Shown here one piece after another: positions 1-8,055 of a stretch of DNA of 40,935 nucleotides; position 1 is the first letter of the stretch, and every line of letters begins with the position of its first letter. This stretch comes from Clostridiales bacterium UBA6386 (lineage in GTDB: Bacteria; Bacillota; Clostridia; Oscillospirales; Oscillospiraceae): positions 6,218-47,152 of the forward strand of contig DJQM01000014.1 of assembly GCA_002437585.1 (NCBI GenBank), read 5' to 3'. A program made the translations under genes and the position numbers. A model generated the notes under the pieces. That model was not told the DNA's origin and did no database searches. It worked only from the letters and a program-made list of their open reading frames with translations.

Positions 1-540
1 ACTGGTGTGGCAATCCGTTTTCTCCGTCCCCCTTGTCCCCCCTATGGTAGTGCCATCAGGGGAAGGCGTGAGGAACGGATTGCCACGTCGGCCGCTGGCC
101 TTCTCGCAATGACATCGTATCTTTCAGGCTTTTTTCAGCAGACGCACCCATAGCAAGCCGAAGTATTCTGACGCGGTTCGTTAGGGCGGTCGGGGGGTAC
201 TTAGGGGGGCGGCTTTTCGGCAGTGCCCCCTAAGTCGGCTTCTTCTCAATGTTCTTGCCGGGACAAGAACATTGCCCCCGGAGGGACCGGCACTGAAATA
301 TTTATGAAGTGAATGACCATACGCACAATTTTTTCTCCGGGGCGATGTGGGCATCGCCCCCTACGGATTCTATTAGGGTTTCCGGAAGAACCGGGGGATT
401 GCCACACCAGTCTGCGGACTGGTTCGCAATGACAGTGTTCTGCTGCGGCCTTGCTGCGCTGAAAGGGCGCGTTTCGGCAGATTGTGGTTTTTTTGCCGGG
501 AGGGAAGAAAAATATTGTCCGATTTTCCGGGGAAAACCCC
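1..540. repeat. composite intergenic repeat island 1 (no gene)
   Basis: No credible gene lies in this stretch; the short open frames have no ribosome binding site or family resemblance. It is a mosaic of repeated modules. Positions 8-19 and 74-85 are inverted arms (TGGCAATCCGTT / AACGGATTGCCA). Positions about 110-365 are collinear with 10432-10861 and, inverted, with about 31181-31400. Inside are an 11-bp hairpin (247-257 with 264-274), a 9-bp hairpin (339-347 with 352-360) and a third hairpin (398-430). The rimP promoter begins at 541. Confidence 0.85.
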
Positions 541-569
541 TTGCATTACCGCCCAATCGGTGGTATAAT
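541..569 (+). promoter_or_regulatory. promoter of the rimP-nusA operon
   Basis: TTGCAT (541-546), a 17-base spacer and TATAAT (564-569). This is a near-consensus housekeeping sigma-factor promoter placed about 90 bases upstream of the rimP start codon. Confidence 0.8.
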
Positions 570-598
570 ACCCACGTTAAAAGGTAGAATGTAGGTAG

Positions 599-631
599 GA
601 AAGAGAGGCGCGCGCGCCTCTCTTTCTTCTT
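599..631 (+). promoter_or_regulatory. leader hairpin with U-rich tail before rimP (possible attenuator)
   Basis: GAAAGAGAGGCGC (599-611) pairs perfectly with 614-626 and is followed by a weak U-rich tail (ttctt). It lies between the promoter and rimP, in the transcribed leader. The weak tail fits a factor-assisted rather than a strong terminator. NusA autoregulation of its own operon is known in other bacteria; that this hairpin serves it is inference. Confidence 0.5.
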
Positions 632-658
632 AGGGTGTAAGCGAAAAGGAGGAAGCCC

Positions 659-1111
659 ATGAAGGTGACAGAGCTGGTGGCGGAGCTTGCCCGCCCTATT
701 GTGAAAGCCCAGGGCTGCGAGCTGTGGGATGTGGAGTATGTCCGGGAGGGCAGCGAGTATTTTCTGCGGCTGTACCTGGATAAGGAAGGCGGCGTGGACA
801 TAGACGACTGCGAGGCCGTGTCCCGGGCCATGGATCCCATTCTGGACGAGAAGGATCCCATCCCCACGTCCTATCACTTTGAGGTCTGCTCCGCCGGGCT
901 GGAGCGGGTGCTCAAACGCCCCGGAGATTTTCAGCGTTTCCTGGGCAGCCCCATTACCGTCAAGCTCTACCGACCCCGAAACGGCCTGAAGGAAATTCCC
1001 TGCGTGCTGAAGGATTACAACGAGGGAAAGCTCACCGTGGAAGCGGGGAAAGAAACCATTCCATTTGAAAAATCCGAGGTCGCCCAGGTGCGGCTTCGCG
1101 TGGAATTCTAA
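659..1111 (+). CDS. rimP: ribosome maturation factor RimP
   Basis: This 150-residue protein has the usual RimP length and two-domain layout: an N-terminal alpha/beta domain (with the typical YVREGSEYFLRLYLDKEGGV segment) and a C-terminal Sm-like barrel from about residue 85. RimP binds the free 30S subunit and promotes its maturation. The start follows AGGAGG (647-652) with a 6-base gap. It is the first gene of the rimP-nusA-rnpM-ylxQ-infB operon, the order typical of Firmicutes, and nusA follows after 12 bases. I see nothing abnormal in it. Confidence 0.96.
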   Translation: MKVTELVAELARPIVKAQGCELWDVEYVREGSEYFLRLYLDKEGGVDIDDCEAVSRAMDPILDEKDPIPTSYHFEVCSAGLERVLKRPGDFQRFLGSPITVKLYRPRNGLKEIPCVLKDYNEGKLTVEAGKETIPFEKSEVAQVRLRVEF

Positions 1112-1123
1112 GGAGGCACGAAC

Positions 1124-2308
1124 ATGGCAAGAAAGACAGCCAAGAAGCAGGCCGAAGCACCCAAGGTGGACATCGGCGCGGAGATTTTCGCTTCCCTGCG
1201 GGAGCTGGAGAAGCTGAAGGGAATCCCCGTGGATTATATGGTCGAGCGGCTGAAGCAGGCACTGACCAACGCATACCGGAAGGATCGGGAGGATCACCGG
1301 GACGTGCCCGCAGAGAACGTGGTGGTGAACCTGAGTGAGGAGGGTCTGAGCATGTATCAGGTCAAGACCGTTGTGGACGAGCTGACCGACCTGGCTCTGG
1401 AGATCCCGCTGGATGCCGCCCGGAAGATAAACCCCAACGCCAATGTGGGCGATACCGTGGCCATTCCCGTGGACATCGCCAAGTTTGGCCGGATCGCCGC
1501 CCAGACCGCCAAGCAGGTGGTCATCCAGGGCATCCGGGAAGCCGAGCGGGGCGTGATGTATGAATCCTATTCCTCCAAGGCTCAGGAGCTGCTCACCGGC
1601 ACCGTGCTGCGGATTGACCCCACCACCGGGGATATGTTTATCCGGGTAGGCCAGGGCAATGAAGCCTACGATGCTGTTCTTCGTGCCTCCGAGCAGATTC
1701 CCGGGGAGAAGCACAAGGAAGGCGACCTGATCCGGGTCTACGTCCTGGAGGTTCATAAGGCCAATCGTGGCCCCCTGATCCATGTGTCCCGTACCCACCC
1801 CAACCTGGTGCGCCGTCTGTTCGAACTGGAGACTCCCGAAATTGCCGACGGCCAGGTGGAGATCCGCAACATTGCCAGAGAAGCCGGCTCCCGCTCCAAG
1901 ATGGCTGTCCGGGCCACCGTGGAGGGTGTGGATCCCGTGGGTGCCTGCGTCGGCCCCCGGGGCGGCCGTGTGGGTGCCGTCGTCCAGGAGCTGGGCGGCG
2001 AGAAGATCGACATCGTGGTCTGGAGCGAGGATCCCTGCGAGTATGTCCGGGCGGCTCTCAGCCCTGCGGATGTGATTTCCGTGACCCTGATCCCCGGCCA
2101 GAAGGCCTGCCGGTGCATCGTTCCCGACGATCAGCTGTCCCTTGCCATCGGCAAGGAGGGTCAGAACGCCCGGCTGGCAGCCCGGCTCACCGGCTATAAG
2201 ATCGACATCAAGCCCGCCTCCCAGGCAGAGCCGGAAGAGCTGGAGCCGAAGCCTGCCGAGAAAGCCGAGCCTGCGGAAGCCCCTCAGGAGCCCCAGGAGA
2301 CGGAATAA
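1124..2308 (+). CDS. nusA: transcription termination/antitermination factor NusA
   Basis: A 394-residue NusA, slightly longer than the roughly 370 residues usual in Firmicutes. Visible in order are the N-terminal RNA-polymerase-binding domain (about 1-130), an S1 domain (about 135-200, LLTGTVLRIDP), KH1 with the GACVGPRGGRV loop, and KH2 with SLAIGKEGQNARLAARLTGY. The protein ends in an acidic, Pro/Ala/Glu-rich tail (about 365-394) with no resemblance to the proteobacterial acidic repeats. NusA binds RNA polymerase and nascent RNA and modulates pausing and intrinsic termination. It lies between rimP and rnpM, with a GGAGG site before the ATG. The leader hairpin at 599-631 may be an autoregulatory target (inference). 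Confidence 0.97.
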   Translation: MARKTAKKQAEAPKVDIGAEIFASLRELEKLKGIPVDYMVERLKQALTNAYRKDREDHRDVPAENVVVNLSEEGLSMYQVKTVVDELTDLALEIPLDAARKINPNANVGDTVAIPVDIAKFGRIAAQTAKQVVIQGIREAERGVMYESYSSKAQELLTGTVLRIDPTTGDMFIRVGQGNEAYDAVLRASEQIPGEKHKEGDLIRVYVLEVHKANRGPLIHVSRTHPNLVRRLFELETPEIADGQVEIRNIAREAGSRSKMAVRATVEGVDPVGACVGPRGGRVGAVVQELGGEKIDIVVWSEDPCEYVRAALSPADVISVTLIPGQKACRCIVPDDQLSLAIGKEGQNARLAARLTGYKIDIKPASQAEPEELEPKPAEKAEPAEAPQEPQETE

Positions 2309-2329
2309 AAAATCCGGGAGGTAGTCCGA

Positions 2330-2608
2330 ATGCAGAAGAAAATTCCCCAGCGGCAATGTATGGGCTGCCGGGAGCGCAGACCCAAGCGGGAGCTGATCCG
2401 GGTGGTGCGCACCCCGGAAGGGAGCGTCAGCCTGGATTTCAGCGGGAAAATGAACGGCCGGGGAGCCTACCTGTGTCCGAACCCGGAGTGTCTGAAGAAG
2501 GCGCTGCGCTCCAAGGCTCTGGACAGAAGCCTGGAGGTCGCCATTCCTGAGGATGTGTACGGCCGGCTTCAGAAGGAAATGGAGGCCGCCGGTGGAAAAC
2601 AGCAGTAA
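2330..2608 (+). CDS. rnpM: RNase P modulator RnpM (YlxR family)
   Basis: A 92-residue YlxR-family protein. The N-terminal signature QRQCMGCRERRPKRELIRVV and the GRGAYLCPNPECLKKA segment are both present; these form the conserved positively charged RNA-binding fold. In Bacillus subtilis the family member binds the RNase P RNA and alters its activity. It sits in its standard position between nusA and ylxQ, 21 bases after nusA and overlapping the start of ylxQ by 17 bases, which implies translational coupling. Confidence 0.95.
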   Translation: MQKKIPQRQCMGCRERRPKRELIRVVRTPEGSVSLDFSGKMNGRGAYLCPNPECLKKALRSKALDRSLEVAIPEDVYGRLQKEMEAAGGKQQ

Positions 2609-3014
2609 GGCTCTGGGCTATCTGTCCATTGCCCGGAAGGGCGGCCTGGCGGAGCTGGGCGAGGAGCCGGTAGGTGCCGCCGCCCGGGCGGGAAAGGCCT
2701 ATGTGATATTGGTTGCCGCGGACGCTTCCGATCATACCTGGCGGCGAGCCAAGTCCTACGCCGCCGGTACGGAGCAGCAGTGCCTGCGCTTGGAGCAGAC
2801 CAAGGCGGAAATGGGCTTCGCCGTGGGCAGAACCAGCCTGGCCATCGCCGCTATTACGGACGCGCGGCTGGCTCTGGCATTGGTGAAGGCACTGCCCCCG
2901 AAGCCCGAAACGACCCAGGCGTTGGAAGTGCTCACCGGGAAGGCCGCCAAGGCGAAAAAGCGTCAGGCCGAAGCGAAGGCTCATCAAAGGAACCTGAAAA
3001 AGGGAAAGAAGTAA
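2592..3014 (+). CDS. ylxQ: L7Ae-family RNA-binding protein YlxQ
   Basis: A 140-residue L7Ae/L30e-fold protein; the family binds kink-turn RNA. I place the start at GTG 2592 because GGAGG (2581-2585) lies 6 bases upstream and the product then begins MENSSKALGYLSIARKGG, matching family N-termini. An upstream ATG at 2553 would overlap rnpM much further and has no site. The C-terminus is Lys/Arg-rich (about 118-140). It overlaps rnpM by 17 bases. A palindromic repeat element begins at the base after its stop codon. Its cellular role is not well established. Confidence 0.88.
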   Translation: MENSSKALGYLSIARKGGLAELGEEPVGAAARAGKAYVILVAADASDHTWRRAKSYAAGTEQQCLRLEQTKAEMGFAVGRTSLAIAAITDARLALALVKALPPKPETTQALEVLTGKAAKAKKRQAEAKAHQRNLKKGKK

Positions 3015-3177
3015 GGGAAACTCTGAAGAAATCGGCAAGAGCTGGCAGCGAGAGATTTTGTTCCCAGGCAAGGTCTGGAAAGCGGAGGAATACTTTGTGT
3101 ATTTCCCGCTTTTCAGACCGCAGGCTGGGGGCGAAAGATCCGCTGTCCAGCCGCCGGCGACTTCTTCAGAGCTTCCC
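3015..3177 (+). repeat. foldback element, copy 1
   Basis: A 163-bp element that is palindromic almost end to end. The terminal arms are GGGAAACTCTGAAGAAATCG (3015-3034) and, inverted, 3154-3177. The centre is a hairpin with AAAGCGG (3079-3085) pairing with CCGCTTT (3106-3112). It shares the core AGCGAGAGATTTT and the inverted-arm segment AAAGATCCGCT with copies at 5669-5833 (opposite orientation) and 10537-10698. It lies between ylxQ and infB, so it is probably transcribed with the operon. It has no coding content. Confidence 0.85.
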
Positions 3178-3248
3178 AGGGGAAGGAAAGCCGGGAGGCT
3201 GACCGCCTCGTTTGTTTGCGTATCCAAGTATGGAGGTGCTTTTATAGA

Positions 3249-5624
3249 ATGAGTTTTGTCAAGTATCGTGTTAAGGAGGTCGCCGCGGATTTCGGCGTGA
3301 CCCCCAAGGAAATGTCGGAGATCATCGGAAAATTCGGGGAGAAGCCCAAGTCCTATACCCAGGCGTTGGAGGACAGCCAGCTGAACATGGTGTTCGAGTA
3401 CATGACCCAGAACCACCAGATCAGCTCCCTGGAGCAGGTGTTCGCCGTGAAGGCCACCGCTCCCAAGCCCGCGCCTAAGGCCGAGCCTCAGAAGGAAACC
3501 CCGAAGCCTGCCCAGCAGCAGGCCAAGGCCACCGGCAATACCAATAATAATGCCCGCCCCCAGAACACCCCCAAGCCCCAGCCCGCCCAGCAGGCGGCAG
3601 CCCCCAAGGCCGACAAGCCCAAGGAGCCGGAGCGCAAGCGGGAACGCCGGGTGGTGGATACCTCCGCGGTGCAGGTCAATTCCAACCGCTTTGCCGATGT
3701 GGATAACCTGGTTTCCGAGCGGGTTCAGAACTACCAGGGCGGCAAGCAGCGCATCGGCGGCGGCAAGGGCAAGCAGCAGAACAAGCAGCAGAAGGGCAAT
3801 TTCCGGGGCAGCAAGAGCCGCAACGAGGAGCAGGAGAAAATGCGCCGGCTCCAGATGGAGGTGGCTCGGAAGGCACCGCTGACGGTCAAAATTCCCGACG
3901 AAATCACCGTAGGCGAGCTGGCCTCCCGGATGAAGAAGACCGCCGGCGAGGTCATCAAGTGCCTGATGAAGAACGGCGTTATGGCCGGGATCAACCAGAC
4001 CATCGACTTCGACACCGCCGAGTTCGTGGCCACGGAAATGGGCTGCAAGGTGGAGAAGGAAGTCACCGTCACCATCGAGGAGCGGATCATCGACGACCAT
4101 GTGGATACCGCCGAGGAGCTTCAGACCCGCGCTCCCGTGGTGGTGGTCATGGGCCACGTCGACCACGGCAAGACCTCTCTGCTGGACGCCATCCGGAAGA
4201 CCTCCGTCACCGCCGGGGAGGCCGGCGGCATTACCCAGCACATCGGTGCCTACACCGTGGACGTGAACGGCCAGATGATCACCTTCCTGGACACCCCCGG
4301 CCACGCGGCCTTTACCTCCATGCGCGCCCGGGGCGCGAAATCCACGGACATCGCCATTCTGGTGGTGGCCGCCGACGACGGCATCATGCCCCAGACCGTG
4401 GAGTCCATCAACCATGCCAAGGCGGCGGAGGTACCCATCATCGTGGCCATCAACAAGATGGATAAGCCCACCGCCAACCCGGATAAGATCAAGGAACAGC
4501 TGACGAAATACGACCTGGTGCCTGAGGAGTGGGGCGGCGATACCGTCATCGTGCCTATCTCCGCCAAGACAGGCATGGGTCTGGACGAGCTGCTGGAAAT
4601 GGTGCTGCTGACTGCCGAGGTGCAGGAGCTGAAGGCCAACCCCAACCGCCGAGCCAAGGGTACCGTTATCGAGGCTCGCCTGGATAAGTCCCGTGGCCCT
4701 GTGGCCACGCTGCTGGTGCAGAACGGCACCCTGAACCAGGGCGATATTGTCATTGCCGGCACCGCCGTGGGTCGTGTCCGGGTGATGACCAATGACAAGG
4801 GTCGGACCGTCAAGTCCGCCGGCCCGTCCGTGCCTGTGGAGATCACCGGCCTGGCCGAGGTGCCCACCCCCGGCGACGAGTTCAACGCCGTCACCGACGA
4901 GCGGATGGCCCGGGAGCTGGTGGAGCAGCGTCGTCAGGCTCAGAAGGATGCCGCGGCACAGCTCCAGCAGAAGGTGACGCTGGACAACCTCTTTGCCAAG
5001 ATGCAGGAGGGCGAAATGAAGGAGCTGCCCCTGATCGTCAAGGCCGACGTTCAGGGCTCCGCCGAGGCCGTCAAGTCCTCTCTGGAGAAGCTGAGCAACG
5101 ACGAGGTTCGGGTGCGGGTGATCCACGCGGGCGTGGGCGCCATCAACGAAAGCGATATCTTGCTTGCCTCCACCTCCGGCGCCATCATCGTGGGCTTCAA
5201 TGTCCGGCCGGATGCCGCCGCCCAGGCCTCCGGCCACCGGGCGAACGTGGATATGCGGTTCTATCGGGTGATCTACGACGCCGTGGACGAGATCGAGGCC
5301 GCCATGAAGGGGATGCTGGCTCCCAAGTACGAGGAAGTGGTCATCGGTCACGCCGAGGTGCGCATGACCTACAAGGTCTCCGCCATCGGCACCGTGGCCG
5401 GCTGTATGGTCAAGGACGGCAAGGTCACGAGAGACTCCCTGGTGCGGGTGCTCCGGGACAATATCGTGGTGCACGAGGGCGAGATCGGCTCCTTGCAGCG
5501 GTTCAAGGACGCGGCCAAGGAGGTCACCGCCGGCTTCGAGTGTGGCATGACCGTGGCGAAGTTCAATGATATCCGCGAGGGCGATATCTTCGAGTGCTAT
5601 ATCATGCAGGAAGTGAAACGTTAA
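3249..5624 (+). CDS. infB: translation initiation factor IF-2
   Basis: A 791-residue IF-2, the GTPase that delivers initiator tRNA to the 30S subunit and promotes subunit joining. An N-terminal segment is followed by a low-complexity Lys/Pro/Ala/Gln/Asn-rich linker (about 75-200) and the IF2_N-like region (about 210-285). The G domain carries GHVDHGKT (302-309), DTPGH (348-352) and NKMD (402-405), followed by domains II-IV. The ATG at 3249 is chosen because GGAGG (3232-3236) precedes it; an in-frame ATG at 3216 lies upstream of that site. A foldback element lies on each side of the gene, in opposite orientations. A strong terminator-like hairpin follows the stop. Confidence 0.97.
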   Translation: MSFVKYRVKEVAADFGVTPKEMSEIIGKFGEKPKSYTQALEDSQLNMVFEYMTQNHQISSLEQVFAVKATAPKPAPKAEPQKETPKPAQQQAKATGNTNNNARPQNTPKPQPAQQAAAPKADKPKEPERKRERRVVDTSAVQVNSNRFADVDNLVSERVQNYQGGKQRIGGGKGKQQNKQQKGNFRGSKSRNEEQEKMRRLQMEVARKAPLTVKIPDEITVGELASRMKKTAGEVIKCLMKNGVMAGINQTIDFDTAEFVATEMGCKVEKEVTVTIEERIIDDHVDTAEELQTRAPVVVVMGHVDHGKTSLLDAIRKTSVTAGEAGGITQHIGAYTVDVNGQMITFLDTPGHAAFTSMRARGAKSTDIAILVVAADDGIMPQTVESINHAKAAEVPIIVAINKMDKPTANPDKIKEQLTKYDLVPEEWGGDTVIVPISAKTGMGLDELLEMVLLTAEVQELKANPNRRAKGTVIEARLDKSRGPVATLLVQNGTLNQGDIVIAGTAVGRVRVMTNDKGRTVKSAGPSVPVEITGLAEVPTPGDEFNAVTDERMARELVEQRRQAQKDAAAQLQQKVTLDNLFAKMQEGEMKELPLIVKADVQGSAEAVKSSLEKLSNDEVRVRVIHAGVGAINESDILLASTSGAIIVGFNVRPDAAAQASGHRANVDMRFYRVIYDAVDEIEAAMKGMLAPKYEEVVIGHAEVRMTYKVSAIGTVAGCMVKDGKVTRDSLVRVLRDNIVVHEGEIGSLQRFKDAAKEVTAGFECGMTVAKFNDIREGDIFECYIMQEVKR

Positions 5625-5631
5625 GCCTTTT

Positions 5632-5668
5632 TTGCCGCGCCGCAAACCGCGGCGCGGCAATTTGTTTT
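5632..5668 (+). terminator. intrinsic terminator after infB
   Basis: TTGCCGCGCCGC (5632-5643) pairs perfectly with GCGGCGCGGCAA (5649-5660) across a 5-base loop and is followed by TTTGTTTT. It would stop or attenuate transcription between infB and rbfA. No clear new promoter for rbfA is visible, so read-through or a weak promoter in 5830-5880 must supply the downstream genes. Confidence 0.8.
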
Positions 5669-5833
5669 AAGGAAACTCTGAATCAACCGTCGGCGGCTGA
5701 GCAGCGGATCTTTTCCTCAATCCGTGCGGCTTCAGAAGCGGGAAATACACAAAGTATTCCTCCGCTTTTGAACCCTTCGGCTAGAGAAAAATCTCTCGCT
5801 GTCAGCTCTTGTCGATTGAATCAGAGCTTCCTT
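5669..5833 (-). repeat. foldback element, copy 2 (inverted relative to copies 1 and 3)
   Basis: Read on the minus strand, this 165-bp segment aligns along its length with copy 1. Terminal arms are 5669-5691 and 5811-5833, the shared core AGCGAGAGATTTTT is near 5790, and the central hairpin has AAGCGG opposite CCGCTT. It separates infB from rbfA, just after the terminator. It contains no gene. Confidence 0.85.
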
Positions 5834-5889
5834 ATGTGGAAAGTCGATCGAAATTTTTATCAATAGTACTAGATACAGGAGGATGTAAC

Positions 5890-6258
5890 ATGGCATCCAA
5901 TCGAATTTTGCTCATCAACGAAGAAATCCAGAAGGAGCTGTCCGCCCTGCTGCGGACGGTGAAGGATCCCCGGGTGCAGGATGTTATGATCTCCATCACC
6001 CGGGTGGAGACCACCCCCGACCTGCGCTATACCAAGGTCTACGTCAGCTTCCTTCAGAACGACCGGGCCAAGGAGGCCATGGCGGGACTTCGCTCCGCCG
6101 CCGGGTTCCTTCGCCGTCAGCTGGGCAGCAATCTGCGGCTGCGCTATTCCCCGGAAATCGTCTGGGAAGAGGACGATTCCATTACCTACGGCGCGAAAAT
6201 GCTGGATCTCATCAACTCTCTGGGGGTAACGCACGATGAAGAAACTGAGAAAGACTGA
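5890..6258 (+). CDS. rbfA: ribosome-binding factor A
   Basis: A 122-residue RbfA, a KH-like 30S maturation factor that binds near the 5' helix of 16S rRNA. Family features are the N-terminal NEEIQKELSALL helix, the DPRVQDVMISITRVETTPDL segment and the final YSPEIVWEEDDS region. The ATG at 5890 follows AGGAGG (5877-5882) with a 7-base gap; an in-frame start at 5809 lies inside the upstream repeat and is rejected. The 3' end overlaps nrnA by 23 bases. Confidence 0.95.
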   Translation: MASNRILLINEEIQKELSALLRTVKDPRVQDVMISITRVETTPDLRYTKVYVSFLQNDRAKEAMAGLRSAAGFLRRQLGSNLRLRYSPEIVWEEDDSITYGAKMLDLINSLGVTHDEETEKD

Positions 6259-7186
6259 GGCCGCCGCCTTTCTGGTTTCCCATGACCATTATGCCATCCT
6301 GACCCATCGCCGTCCGGACGGGGACACCCTGGGCTGCGGCGCGGCACTGTGCCGGGGACTGCGGAAATTGGGAAAAACCGCCCATATTCTGGAAAATCCG
6401 GAGATATCCGACCGGTTCCGGTGGCTCCATATGGGTCTGACCAAGGAAACCGCCGAAACCGGGGATACCGTTGTCAGCGTGGACGTGGCTTCCCCCAGTA
6501 TGCTTCCTGCGTGCTTCCAGAGCCTTCAGGGAAGCATCGCCCTGCGGATCGACCACCACGCCAGTGCCACCTCTTTTACGCAGGAGGAGCTGGTGGACGC
6601 GGCCAGTGCCTCCTGCGCGGAGATCGTCTGGGACGTGCTGGCGGAAATGGGCGTGGAGCCGGACCGGGATATTGCCGAGGCGGTATATGTGGGCGTTTCC
6701 ACGGACACCGGCTGCTTCCGTTACGCCAACACCGATGCCCATACCTTCCTGACGGCGGCCAAATGCGCCCAGGCCGGAGCCCGGATCTACGAATTGAATC
6801 AGGAGCTTTTCGAGACCAACACCCTGGCCAAGCTCAAAATGCAGGGCTGGATTGTGGAGCATATGCAGATGCTGGCGGAGGGCAAAATGGCTATCTGCGC
6901 CATCCCCAGGCAGGTGGAGCTGGACATCGGCGTGACCCAGGACGATATGGACAACATTTCCTCCTTCCCCCGAACGGTTGCCGGTGTGTGCATCGCGGCC
7001 ACCCTGCGGGAGACCGGGGAAGGGGACGTGAAGGTTTCCGTCCGGGCCATTCCGGGCTACGACGCCACCAGGATCACCGAGCCCTTTGGCGGCGGCGGAC
7101 ATAAGGGGGCGGCGGGCGCCAGCCTGAAAATGTCCCTGGAGGACGCCGCCTCTGCGGTGGAAAAGGCCATGCTGGAGCTTGCCTGA
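6236..7186 (+). CDS. nrnA: bifunctional oligoribonuclease / 3'-phosphoadenosine phosphatase, DHH family
   Basis: A 316-residue DHH/DHHA1 phosphoesterase of the NrnA type. It degrades nanoRNA and, in characterised members, dephosphorylates pAp. Metal-binding motifs are HRRPDGD (24-30), a conserved Asp near 83 and the DHH motif (RIDHHAS, Asp106-His108). The C-terminal DHHA1 domain ends in GGGGHKGAAG. The ATG lies inside the rbfA 3' end and truB starts at its stop (ATGA overlap), so the three genes are translationally coupled. rbfA-nrnA-truB-ribF is a standard Firmicutes order. Confidence 0.94.
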   Translation: MKKLRKTEAAAFLVSHDHYAILTHRRPDGDTLGCGAALCRGLRKLGKTAHILENPEISDRFRWLHMGLTKETAETGDTVVSVDVASPSMLPACFQSLQGSIALRIDHHASATSFTQEELVDAASASCAEIVWDVLAEMGVEPDRDIAEAVYVGVSTDTGCFRYANTDAHTFLTAAKCAQAGARIYELNQELFETNTLAKLKMQGWIVEHMQMLAEGKMAICAIPRQVELDIGVTQDDMDNISSFPRTVAGVCIAATLRETGEGDVKVSVRAIPGYDATRITEPFGGGGHKGAAGASLKMSLEDAASAVEKAMLELA

Positions 7187-8046
7187 TGGACGGAATTGTC
7201 ATTGTGGACAAGCCCCAGGGCTGGACCAGTCAGGATGTGACCGCACGGCTGCGCCGGGTGTTTGGTACCCGGCGGATCGGCCACGGGGGAACGCTGGATC
7301 CCATGGCCACGGGAGTGCTGCCCGTGTTCGTGGGCAGAGCCACCCGGGCTGTGGAATTTTTCGAGCACGCGGAAAAGACCTACGAGACGGTGCTCCGCCT
7401 TGGAATTACCACCGACACCGAGGACAGGACGGGAACCGTCCTGTCGGAAAGGGATGTGTCCTTCACAGAAGGACAATTACAGGAAGCTCTGGAAGCCTTC
7501 CGGGGAGAAATCCGGCAGGTTCCGCCCATGTATTCCGCTCTGAAGGTGAACGGCCAGAAGCTCTGCGATCTGGCCCGGAAGGGCAAAACCGTGGAGCGGC
7601 AGCCCCGACCTGTCACCATTCACGAGCTGACCCTGGTGGAGCGGGGCGAAAATACCCTGCGGCTCCGGGTTCGCTGCTCCAAGGGCACCTATATCCGCAC
7701 CTTGTGCAAGGATATGGGCGAAAAACTGGGCTGCGGCGGCTGCATGGAATCCCTGCGCCGGATATCGGCGGGGGAGTACACCATAGATGAGGCGGTGCCC
7801 CTGCAAACATTGCTTGACACCGAGAAACCGGAAACCTATCTTCGGAGTGTGGACACCATGTTCCGGAATTACCCGGCTGTGACATTGACCCCCAACCAGG
7901 AGGCCCGGTGCCGCAACGGCAACCCCTTCTCCGTTTCTCTGGCCCCGGGTACCTACCGGGCCTACAGCGCGGGCGGGGAGTTTCTCATGCTGGCCAGGGT
8001 GGATGGCGGCGTTATGTCAACCGTTAAAAGCTTTTTTCAGGTATAG
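7186..8046 (+). CDS. truB: tRNA pseudouridine(55) synthase TruB
   Basis: A 286-residue TruB, which makes pseudouridine 55 in the T-loop of tRNAs. The catalytic motif GHGGTLDPMATGVL is present with Asp38 as the nucleophile; KTYE and the RVRCSKGTYIRTLCKDMG motif follow. The start overlaps the nrnA stop by four bases. ribF follows after 9 bases. Confidence 0.96.
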   Translation: MDGIVIVDKPQGWTSQDVTARLRRVFGTRRIGHGGTLDPMATGVLPVFVGRATRAVEFFEHAEKTYETVLRLGITTDTEDRTGTVLSERDVSFTEGQLQEALEAFRGEIRQVPPMYSALKVNGQKLCDLARKGKTVERQPRPVTIHELTLVERGENTLRLRVRCSKGTYIRTLCKDMGEKLGCGGCMESLRRISAGEYTIDEAVPLQTLLDTEKPETYLRSVDTMFRNYPAVTLTPNQEARCRNGNPFSVSLAPGTYRAYSAGGEFLMLARVDGGVMSTVKSFFQV

Positions 8047-8055
8047 GAAAACAGG

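Noticed and set aside
309..587. Small plus-strand frame in the first spacer
   Set aside because: It runs through repeated hairpins shared with non-coding islands and has no ribosome binding site.
302..5660. Very long minus-strand open frames opposite rimP-nusA and infB (302-2356, 2439-5660)
   Set aside because: They are shadows of G+C-rich genes. They have no ribosome binding sites, low-complexity translations and no family resemblance, while the plus-strand frames are clear conserved proteins.
8047..8055. FMN riboswitch for ribF
   Set aside because: The gap to truB is nine bases, so no room exists for one.
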